A stretch of DNA of 64,000 nucleotides. Source: Streptomyces sp. NRRL S-244. GTDB taxonomy: Bacteria > Actinomycetota > Actinomycetes > Streptomycetales > Streptomycetaceae. The notes under the pieces were generated by a model, which saw only the letters and a program-made list of their open reading frames with translations, was not told the origin of the DNA and did not search any database. The stretch is from positions 248,001 to 312,000 of the forward strand of contig NZ_JOCX01000003.1 of assembly GCF_000717915.1 (NCBI RefSeq), in the 5' to 3' direction. The position numbers were made by a program, and so were the translations under genes. Shown in pieces: positions 34,393 through 40,975 of the stretch (its first letter is position 1; every line of letters begins with the position of its first letter).

Positions 34393-34745
34393 TCAAGCGG
34401 GTGGAAGTTCGGCCCGCGTGTGGGCGCCGACGGTCCGGAGCCAGTCGATCAGCGCGTCGTTTCCGCTGGTCAGGGCGGCGTTCAGCGGGGTCGTGTCGCC
34501 GTATCCGATCCGGTCGACGTCCATGCGATCGGACAGGAGGTACCGGGCGGCGGCCAGTTGACCCCCGTGGCAGGCGACCAGAAGGCGCCGGCGAGTTCGG
34601 CGGCGGGCGGGAAACCCGCGGCGAGGAACTCCGTGACGCGGTCGAGCAGTCCGAGGGCTGCGGCCTCGTGGAGGCCGGGGCGGGCGCCGGCCGAGTTTCG
34701 TACGCCCCCTTGACCCGTCTGGTCCAGACCAATAGTTTCCGGCAT
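34393..34745 (-). pseudogene. ankyrin-repeat protein gene broken by a frameshift
   Basis: The minus strand carries one ankyrin-type protein split over two frames. The 5' part encodes LHEAAALGLLDRVTEFLAAG and runs to GAFW. The 3' part, in another frame, continues ACHGGQLAAARYLLSDRMDV and ends ELPPA. Joining them needs one extra base near 34573-34577 (TGGTCGCC where TGG TCG GCC is expected). The predicted intact product would be about 117 aa with two ankyrin repeats. The nearest ATG in the 5' frame is 34745, which would extend across the chitinase promoter, so the true start is unclear. The break is either real decay or a one-base sequencing error. Confidence 0.72.
34710..34738 (+). promoter_or_regulatory. 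chitinase promoter with DasR-type dre box in the spacer
   Basis: TTGACC (34710-34715) and TAGTTT (34733-34738) are 17 bp apart. The spacer contains TGGTCCAGACCA (34720-34731), one base different from the consensus TGGTCTAGACCA of the N-acetylglucosamine regulator DasR. A repressor bound there would cover the promoter completely. Confidence 0.82.
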
Positions 34746-34793
34746 GCACCGCGTACGCGTCCCGCACCGCTCCCGCCTCCGCAAAGGAAGCCC

Positions 34794-36119
34794 ATGCGCC
34801 GCAGCATGCCCGGCAGGCTGGCCGTCGCCGCCTGTTCCCTCTCCCTGCTCACCGCCCTCGCACCCGCCGCCGCCGCGCAGGCCGACACCGGGCACGACCG
34901 CTCGTACAAGCGGGTCGGGTACTTCACCCAGTGGGGCGTCTACGGACGGGACTTCCAGGTCCAGGACCTGGAGACGAGCGGCACCGCCGGCAAGCTCACC
35001 CACATCAACTACGCCTTCGGCAACATCAGCGCGGAGGGCAAGTGCTTCACCGGCAACGTGCCGGGTGAGGCGGACGCCTGGGCCGATTACGTACGCCCGC
35101 TCGACGCCGCGAATTCCGTCGACGGGGTCGCCGACAGCGCCGAGCAGCCGCTCGCCGGGAACTTCAACCAGCTGCGGGAGCTCAAGGCCAGGCACCCGGG
35201 CCTCAAGGTCCTCCTCTCGCTGGGCGGTTGGAGCTGGTCCACGCACTTCTCGGACGCCGCGCTCACTCCCGCCTCCCGCAAGGCCCTCGTCCAGTCCTGC
35301 ATCGACCTCTACATCAAGGGCAACCTGCCGCAGGACGGCGCCCGCGGCGGCGCGGGCGCGGCGGCCGGCCTCTTCGACGGGATCGACCTCGACTGGGAGT
35401 GGCCCGGCTCGGCAGGTGACACGGACACCACGTACCGCCCGGAGGACAAGCAGAACTTCGCGGCGCTGGTGAAGGAGTTCCGCACGCAGCTCGACGCGTA
35501 CGCGCGCGGCCAGAAGCGGAAGGAGAAGTACGAGCTGACGGCGTTCGTCCCGACCGCCCCCGCCAAGATCGACGCGGGCTTCGACGTCCGCCGCATCATG
35601 CGCGACCTCGACTTCGTGACCCTCCAGGGCTACGACTTCCACGTCTCCGGCGAACCGACCACCGCCCAGCAGTCCGCGCTCCACGCCCGCGGCGACTTCA
35701 GCGCGGCCGGCACCGTGGAGGCCTGGCGCCACCGCGGGGCGCCGGCGCAGAAGCTGGTGATGGGCATGCCGTTCTACGGGCAGGGCTGGACCGGCGTCAG
35801 CGGTGGCGGGGACGGCATGGGCCAACCGGCGACGGGCCCGGCGCCGGCGACCTGGGCGGCCGGGTACGAGGACTACAAGGCGCTGAAGAAGCTCGCCGAT
35901 TCGGGCACGTACGAGATCTACCGCGACCGCCGGGGCGGCCACGCCTGGCTCTTCGACGGCAGCACGCTGTGGACGTACGACGACCCCCAGGTGCTGCGGA
36001 CCAAGACGGAGTACATCCGCGAGAACGGCCTGGGCGGCGCGATGTTCTGGTCCCTGGACGCGGACACCGCCGACGGCGAGCTGATGACGGCCGTCGACCG
36101 GGGCCTGCACGGCCGCTGA
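34794..36119 (+). CDS. secreted chitinase, glycoside hydrolase family 18
   Basis: This 441-aa extracellular endochitinase has a signal peptide of about 30 residues ending AAAAQA, then a GH18 TIM barrel. The catalytic motif is DGIDLDWEW (about residues 196-204), with SLGGWSWSTHFS upstream and AMFWSLDADT at the barrel end. An insertion with GMPFYGQGW is typical of bacterial subfamily A. No chitin-binding module is attached. ATG 34794 follows AAAGGAAG. Control by a dre-type site, and hence N-acetylglucosamine, is predicted. A strong hairpin ends the unit. Confidence 0.96.
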   Translation: MRRSMPGRLAVAACSLSLLTALAPAAAAQADTGHDRSYKRVGYFTQWGVYGRDFQVQDLETSGTAGKLTHINYAFGNISAEGKCFTGNVPGEADAWADYVRPLDAANSVDGVADSAEQPLAGNFNQLRELKARHPGLKVLLSLGGWSWSTHFSDAALTPASRKALVQSCIDLYIKGNLPQDGARGGAGAAAGLFDGIDLDWEWPGSAGDTDTTYRPEDKQNFAALVKEFRTQLDAYARGQKRKEKYELTAFVPTAPAKIDAGFDVRRIMRDLDFVTLQGYDFHVSGEPTTAQQSALHARGDFSAAGTVEAWRHRGAPAQKLVMGMPFYGQGWTGVSGGGDGMGQPATGPAPATWAAGYEDYKALKKLADSGTYEIYRDRRGGHAWLFDGSTLWTYDDPQVLRTKTEYIRENGLGGAMFWSLDADTADGELMTAVDRGLHGR

Positions 36120-36143
36120 CGGGCCGACCGGCCGAGAGACCGG

Positions 36144-36181
36144 CGCCGCCGGGCCGCGGAAAACGACCCGGCCCGGCGGCG
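36144..36181 (+). terminator. terminator of the chitinase gene
   Basis: Perfect 12-bp arms CGCCGCCGGGCC (36144-36155) and GGCCCGGCGGCG (36170-36181) enclose a 14-base loop containing AAAA. It lies 25 bp after the chitinase stop and 24 bp before the next start. Confidence 0.8.
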
Positions 36182-36204
36182 TCCCACCACGTACGCTCCC
36201 GGCC

Positions 36205-37389
36205 ATGGAGATCACGACGGTACGGGCGGTCAACCAACTCACCACACGCTGGGCCCGGCAGGCGGTGACGGGCGAGAAGGGCACCGTCCTCACGGCGGCC
36301 GGGATCTGGCCCCTGCTGGCCTTCCTCGCCGACGGCGCGGGCGGCCCGGCCCGCGCCGAGCTCGCCGAAGCTCTCGGCATACCCGCCGGGTCCGCGGCCG
36401 ACGCCGCCCGGAAGCTGCTGACCGCCCTGACCGGCGTACGAGGCCTCCAGGCGGCCACCGGACTGTGGACCAAGGCGGACCTCCCCCTGCACGAACCCTG
36501 GCTGGCCGGCCTCCCGGACGGCGTCCGCGCCACCCTGACCGGCGACGAGGGCGCCGACCGCAAGGCCCTCGACGGGTGGGCGGCGGAGCGGACCGGCGGG
36601 CTGATCGAGCGGATGCCCGTACCCGTCGACCGGGACACCTTGCTGGTCCTCGCCTCGGCGCTCGCGCTGCGGCTGAAGTGGATCCGGCCGTTCCGAACCG
36701 GCTCCGTCGATCTGTCCGAGGGCCCGTGGGCCGGGCGGTCGGCGCTCGCGCTGTACCGCGATACCTCCCTCCTGGACCGCGCCCGGGTGGCGCACACGCC
36801 GACCGGCCCGGTGACTGTGCTCGAAGTGGTCGGCGACGGCGGGGTGGACGTCCACCTGGTGCTGGGCGAGAGCGCCGCCCGCCCGTGGGAGGTCCTCGCG
36901 GCCGGCACCTCCGTCGTCACCCGGACCGTGCCGTCGACGGGTGCGAGCCTGCTTCCCGAGGGAAACCCGGGGCCGGGGCTGCGCATCGGGACGGTCCGTT
37001 CGACGGATCGTGCACCCCACCTGTGGGTCAAGGCGGTGGCTTTCGATGTCGGCGCGGACCACGATCTCCTCGACCATGCCCGGCTGTTCGGCCTGCACAC
37101 CGCCACGGACACCGGCTCCGGGCACTTCCCCGGGATCAGCGCCGACCCACTGGCCGTCAAGTCGGCCCGGCAGTCGGCGATGGCCCGCTTCCACGCCGAA
37201 GGCTTCGAAGCCGCGGCCGTGACCGCCGTCGATGCGGCCGTGGGCTGCGCCCTCCCCCGCTACCGGTACCGGGTCCGCCAGGCCGAGGTCGCCTTCCACC
37301 GGCCCTTCGGCTTCCTCGCCGTCCACCGCACCTCCCGCCTGGTGCTCGCCGCGGGCTGGGTCGCCGAGCCGGTTACCCTCGCGCCATGA
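36205..37389 (+). CDS. serpin-family protein
   Basis: This 394-aa protein resembles the serpin fold. The N-terminal helices have GTVLTAAGIWPLLAFLADGA in place of the usual NSPLSI region. The C-terminal strand reads FHRPFGFLAVHRTSRLVLAA then GWV, matching the serpin signature DRPFLFLIRD..TGxILFxGRV. The reactive-centre loop region before it (about residues 340-360) is Ala/Val-rich but does not show the canonical hinge, so inhibitory activity is doubtful. It has no signal peptide, implying a cytoplasmic role. It is translationally coupled (ATGA) to the aldo/keto reductase downstream. Confidence 0.75.
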   Translation: MEITTVRAVNQLTTRWARQAVTGEKGTVLTAAGIWPLLAFLADGAGGPARAELAEALGIPAGSAADAARKLLTALTGVRGLQAATGLWTKADLPLHEPWLAGLPDGVRATLTGDEGADRKALDGWAAERTGGLIERMPVPVDRDTLLVLASALALRLKWIRPFRTGSVDLSEGPWAGRSALALYRDTSLLDRARVAHTPTGPVTVLEVVGDGGVDVHLVLGESAARPWEVLAAGTSVVTRTVPSTGASLLPEGNPGPGLRIGTVRSTDRAPHLWVKAVAFDVGADHDLLDHARLFGLHTATDTGSGHFPGISADPLAVKSARQSAMARFHAEGFEAAAVTAVDAAVGCALPRYRYRVRQAEVAFHRPFGFLAVHRTSRLVLAAGWVAEPVTLAP

Positions 37390-38270
37390 CCTCCGAAACG
37401 ATCACCGCGGCGGCATCCGGCACCTGGCGGCTCGGCGACCTCGCCGTCCGCCGGATGGGCTTCGGCGCCATGCGCCTGACGCACCTCGCCGACGGCTCCC
37501 CCACCGACCGCGAGCGGGTGGTCTGCGTACTGCGGCGGGCCGTCGAGCTCGGCGTGAACCACATCGACACCGCCTCCTTCTACTTCTCGCCCACGCGCTC
37601 CGCCAACGAGCTGATCAACCGCGCGCTGGCCCCCTACCCCGAAGACCTCGTCATCACCACCAAGGTCGGACCGGGCCGCGACTACGCCGGCGAGTGGTGG
37701 TGGGCCACGCCCGAGCAGCTGCGCGGGCAGGTCGAGGAGAACCTGCGCCAGCTGGGCCGGGACCACCTGGACGTGGTCAACCTGCGGATCCCGCGCCGGG
37801 AGACCACGGGATCGATCGCCGAGCACTTCGGCGCGCTCGCCGAACTGCGCACGGCCGGGCTCATCCGCCACCTCGGCGTGTCCAACGTACGGCCCGACCA
37901 CCTGGCCGAGGCCCGGGCCATCGCCCCCGTCGTCTGCGTACAGAACCCGTACGGGGTCGGCTCCCCGGCCGAGGACCACGCCTTCCTCGACGCGTGCGGG
38001 CAGCAGGGCATCGCCTTCGTGCCGTTCTTCGCTATCGCCGGCGCGGGCAAGGAGGCCGGGGTGGTCACGCAGGAGGCCGGGCCGGTGCGGGCCGTCGCCG
38101 GGGCCCACGGCGTGACGGAGGCGCAGGTGCGGCTCGCCTGGACCCTGAACCGCGGCCCGCACGTACTGGCGATCCCGGGTACCGGCAACCCCGACCACCT
38201 CGTGGAGAACATCGCCACCGGGGCGCTGCGGCTGTCCCCGGAGGAGATCGCCCTGCTCTCGGCCGTCTAG
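37386..38270 (+). CDS. aldo/keto reductase
   Basis: This 294-aa AKR-fold reductase has MGFGAMRLT at the N-terminus, the catalytic Asp-Tyr region as DTASFYFSP (about residue 60), Lys in VITTKVGPG (about 88) and the C-terminal cofactor site AIPGTGNPDHLVEN. The His of the usual tetrad falls in LRIPRRE and appears replaced by Arg/Pro residues, which is worth noting. It overlaps the serpin stop (ATGA). Its TAG stop shares the tetranucleotide CTAG with the opposing kinase gene stop. Confidence 0.87.
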   Translation: MTSETITAAASGTWRLGDLAVRRMGFGAMRLTHLADGSPTDRERVVCVLRRAVELGVNHIDTASFYFSPTRSANELINRALAPYPEDLVITTKVGPGRDYAGEWWWATPEQLRGQVEENLRQLGRDHLDVVNLRIPRRETTGSIAEHFGALAELRTAGLIRHLGVSNVRPDHLAEARAIAPVVCVQNPYGVGSPAEDHAFLDACGQQGIAFVPFFAIAGAGKEAGVVTQEAGPVRAVAGAHGVTEAQVRLAWTLNRGPHVLAIPGTGNPDHLVENIATGALRLSPEEIALLSAV

Positions 38271-39292
38271 CCACGGCCGCGCCCGCGGTGGGCGGCGGCC
38301 AGGGCCGCCGTTTCGGGGAACGCCGGGACGCGGCCCGTGCCGCCGCGGCCGGAGACCGAGAGGCAGGCCGCCGCCATGCCGTACGCGACGGCGTCGGCGA
38401 GGCCGTCCCCGAGGGCGAGCCGGGCGGTGGCGGTGCCGGTGAAACAGTCCCCGGCGCCGGTCGCGTCCACCGGATCCGGGTTGACCGGTACGGGGTGGTA
38501 CTCGGCCCGCGTGCCGTCGTCGAGCAGCAGCCGGTCGGCGCCCGCGGTGACCACGACCGTACGGGCGCCCAGGGCCCGGTAGCGGGCGGCGGCGGCGCGC
38601 GGATCGGCGGTGCCGACCAGGGCCTCGGCGTCGGCGGGGCAGGAGGTCTTGAGCAGCCCGGTCAGCGGGGCGATGCGGGCCAGCAGCTCGCGGGCCTCGT
38701 CCCGACCGGTCAGGCGGGGGCGGAAGTTGGGATCGTACGAGACGTGCCCGCCGGCGCCGTGCACGGTCTCGGCGGCGGCCACGACCGCCTCGCGGCTGCT
38801 CGGGGAGAGCGCGCCCGTGATCCCGCTGGTGACGAGCGCCTTCGTGCCGGTCAGCAGGTCCCGCCAGGACTCGATGTGCCGGGTGGAGAGGCTGGAACCC
38901 GCGCTGTGGGTGCGCCAGTAGACGAAGGCCCGGTCGCCCTCGGTGTCGGAGGCGAGCAGATAGGCGCCGTTGGGGCGCGGGGCGCGGCGTACGTGGGAGA
39001 CGTCCACGCCGAGCGCGGCCGCGCGGTGCAGGAGCGGGACGCTGAGCTCGTCCTCGCCGACGACGGCGAGGAGGGCGGTCCGGGCCCCGGCGGCCGCGGC
39101 GGCGGCCGCCGCGTTGAGGGCGTCGCCGGAGTAGGAGATGCGGGCCGGGGTGCCGTCGGCGGCTTCCCGCAGGGCGGTGTCGGCGTGGATCTCCACGAGG
39201 ACCTCACCGAGGACGAGGACGTCGTAGCCGGTGTCGTGGCCGGTGTCGCGGCCGGTCTCGTGGCCGGTACGGGGCCCGGGAGCGGGCGCCAT
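38267..39292 (-). CDS. PfkB-family sugar kinase, probable 2-keto-3-deoxygluconate kinase
   Basis: This 341-aa ribokinase-type enzyme has GEVLVEIHAD at the N-terminus, the sugar-binding GDALNAAAAAAA region, and the PfkB signature DATGAGDCFTGTA (about residue 285) with catalytic Asp. The first 22 residues are a TGHETGRDTGHDTG repeat not expected in the family. It follows a KDPG-type aldolase by 2 bp, so phosphorylation of 2-keto-3-deoxy-gluconate or -galactonate followed by cleavage is likely. The IclR regulator diverges from this pair. Confidence 0.86.
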   Translation of the reverse strand: MAPAPGPRTGHETGRDTGHDTGYDVLVLGEVLVEIHADTALREAADGTPARISYSGDALNAAAAAAAAGARTALLAVVGEDELSVPLLHRAAALGVDVSHVRRAPRPNGAYLLASDTEGDRAFVYWRTHSAGSSLSTRHIESWRDLLTGTKALVTSGITGALSPSSREAVVAAAETVHGAGGHVSYDPNFRPRLTGRDEARELLARIAPLTGLLKTSCPADAEALVGTADPRAAAARYRALGARTVVVTAGADRLLLDDGTRAEYHPVPVNPDPVDATGAGDCFTGTATARLALGDGLADAVAYGMAAACLSVSGRGGTGRVPAFPETAALAAAHRGRGRG

Positions 39293-39294
39293 CC

Positions 39295-39933
39295 TCAGCA
39301 CCCCGCCGCGGCGCAGCCGGTGCAGCACGGCCGGGCCAGAGCCGCGAAGACGGCGGCCAGTTCGCCCGGATCGTCGGGCAGGCCGCTGCCGATGCCCACG
39401 GCGGCCGCCCCGGCGGCGAGCCACTCCGGGATCTCGGCGGGCCGGATGCCACCGGTCGGTATGAACAGCGCCCCGGGCAGGACCGCCTTGAGGGAGCGGA
39501 TGAACTGCGGGCCGCCGACGTGCGCCGGGAACACCTTGGCGGCTCCCGCCGACCGGACGGCGGAGGCGATCTCGCCCGGGGTGAAGCCGCCCTCGACGAA
39601 GACCGCCCCGCGCCGGGCGGCGACCGTCCGGACCTCGGGGGCCGGGTAAGGGGAGATCAGGAAGGCCGCGCCCGCGTCGAGGGCGGTCTCGGCCTGGTCG
39701 GCGGCGGTGACGGTGCCGACGCCGATCAGGGCGGGCCGGCCGTACGCGTCGGCGAGCGGGGCGGTCCGGGCGACGGCCTCGGCCCAGCCGGGGGTGGAGG
39801 TGGTCAGCTCGACCACGCGGCAGCCGGCGGCCAGCAGGGCGGCGGTCCGGCGGACGGCTCCGTCCGCGTCGGCCTCGCGCAGGACCGGCAGCAGGCACTG
39901 GGCGGCCATCGCGTCGTACGGGTGGCAGGACAA
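39295..39933 (-). CDS. KDPG/KHG-type aldolase
   Basis: This 212-aa class I aldolase of the Eda family cleaves 2-keto-3-deoxy-6-phosphosugars to pyruvate and a triose phosphate. Family motifs are VELTTSTPGW, GVGTVTAADQA, FLISPYPAPEV and PTGGI. Schiff-base Lys is expected in this fold, but the usual FPA segment reads KVFPAHVGG with that Lys at about 137. I start at TTG 39933, because YDAMAAQCLLPVL aligns with the conserved first helix and AGGG precedes it. ATG 39909 is the alternative. It is the first gene of the operon with the kinase. Confidence 0.85.
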   Translation of the reverse strand: MSCHPYDAMAAQCLLPVLREADADGAVRRTAALLAAGCRVVELTTSTPGWAEAVARTAPLADAYGRPALIGVGTVTAADQAETALDAGAAFLISPYPAPEVRTVAARRGAVFVEGGFTPGEIASAVRSAGAAKVFPAHVGGPQFIRSLKAVLPGALFIPTGGIRPAEIPEWLAAGAAAVGIGSGLPDDPGELAAVFAALARPCCTGCAAAGC

Positions 39934-39978
39934 AGGACCCCTCCCTCTCCATCTGTTCCGCTGCTCCGCATGGCACTT

Positions 39979-40015
39979 GTTCCACGTAGCGGAACGCAGT
40001 ACCGTGTAGCGGAAC
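39979..40015. promoter_or_regulatory. two tandem IclR-type operators
   Basis: GTTCCACGTAGCGGAAC (39979-39995) and GTACCGTGTAGCGGAAC (39999-40015) match at 14 of 17 positions. They are 20 bp apart and have GTTCC/GGAAC dyad symmetry. A further left half-site GTTCCGC is at 39955. They lie between the aldolase/kinase operon and the divergent IclR gene. Confidence 0.8.
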
Positions 40016-40062
40016 CACTTCCCGCAGACCCTACCCCCACCCGCCCTGCCCTGGGAGAGCGC

Positions 40063-40860
40063 ATGCCCGACGACGGGCCCACGAACGACGCGGCCGAAGG
40101 CCCCGCGCGCGGCGGCCGGACCTCGGCCGCCGGCACGGCGCTGGAGAAGTCGATGCGGATCCTGGAGGCCGTGGCCGCGCCGGGCGGACCGCACCGGCTC
40201 ACCGATGTGGTGGCCGCGGCCGCCGTGCCGAAGTCGAGCGCCTTCCGGATCCTCGCCTCGCTGACCGAACAGGGCTTCGTACGCCCGGAAAGCGGATCGC
40301 GGTACGGGGTGGGCCCCCGGCTGCGCGGGCTGTCCGCCCTGGTCAGCGGCGGCGAGCCGCACAGCATCGGGCGGATCCTCGGCGAGCTGCGCGAGGCCGT
40401 CGGCCAGACCGTCCACCTGGCCCTGCACAGCGGGGAGACGCTCACCTACATCCGGAAGCTGGAGAGCGACCAGCCGTTCCAGACGGCCTCCCGGGTCGGG
40501 ATGCGGATGCCGCTGCACAGCACCGCGATCGGCAAGAGCATCCTGGCGCACCTGCCCGAGGAGGAGGTACGGGCGCTGATCGCGAGCGCGGGACTGCCGC
40601 GCCGCACGCCGAGGACGCTGACCGGCCCCAAGGCCCTGCTGGCGGAGCTGGAGGCGGTCCGGGCCCGGGGCTTCGCCGTGGACGACGAGGAGAACGAGCC
40701 GACCATCCGGTGCATCGGCGCCGCGGTCCTGGGCCCCGGGGGCCGTCCGATCGGCGGGGTCAGCGTCACCACGGTGACCTTCCTCGTCTCCCGCGAGGAG
40801 CTCGAGGCGTACGCGCCGGCCCTGCGCGCGGCCACGGAGGCGCTCGCCCCGCTGCTGTGA
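40063..40860 (+). CDS. IclR-family transcriptional regulator
   Basis: This 265-aa regulator has an N-terminal winged HTH (SMRILEAVAAPGGPHRLTDV and PKSSAFRILASLTEQGFV, residues 28-80) and a GAF-like effector domain (about 100-260). The effector domain contains RVGMRMPLHSTAIGKSILAH and DDEENEPTIRCIGAAV. It is divergent from the kinase/aldolase operon, with paired operators between. Homologues in such positions (KdgR-like) respond to 2-keto-3-deoxy-gluconate. ATG 40063 follows GGGAG. Confidence 0.93.
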   Translation: MPDDGPTNDAAEGPARGGRTSAAGTALEKSMRILEAVAAPGGPHRLTDVVAAAAVPKSSAFRILASLTEQGFVRPESGSRYGVGPRLRGLSALVSGGEPHSIGRILGELREAVGQTVHLALHSGETLTYIRKLESDQPFQTASRVGMRMPLHSTAIGKSILAHLPEEEVRALIASAGLPRRTPRTLTGPKALLAELEAVRARGFAVDDEENEPTIRCIGAAVLGPGGRPIGGVSVTTVTFLVSREELEAYAPALRAATEALAPLL

Positions 40861-40891
40861 ACGGCCGAGAAGAATTTCTTCGGGTTCTTTT

Positions 40892-40909
40892 CCGGATAAC
40901 CGTTATCGG
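40892..40909. promoter_or_regulatory. inverted repeat upstream of the sigma-CAP gene
   Basis: CCGGATAACCGTTATCGG forms a dyad (GATAA/TTATC) 67 bp ahead of the start codon, in a noticeably AT-rich 60-bp patch. A smaller GAAGA/TCTTC hairpin followed by TTCTTTT (40869-40891) may end the IclR transcript. The dyad could be an operator or an autoregulatory promoter element of the sigma factor. Confidence 0.45.
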
Positions 40910-40975
40910 GGCCGCGCTCGACGGTCTCCCAGGTATCGGGCATCATCGACCGCCGGTACGGACAGGGAACCTCAC

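Noticed and set aside
34482..37160. An 892-codon minus-strand open frame opposite the chitinase and serpin
   Set aside because: The composition is low-complexity shadow over two well supported + strand genes. Only its last portion overlaps the true ankyrin remnant.
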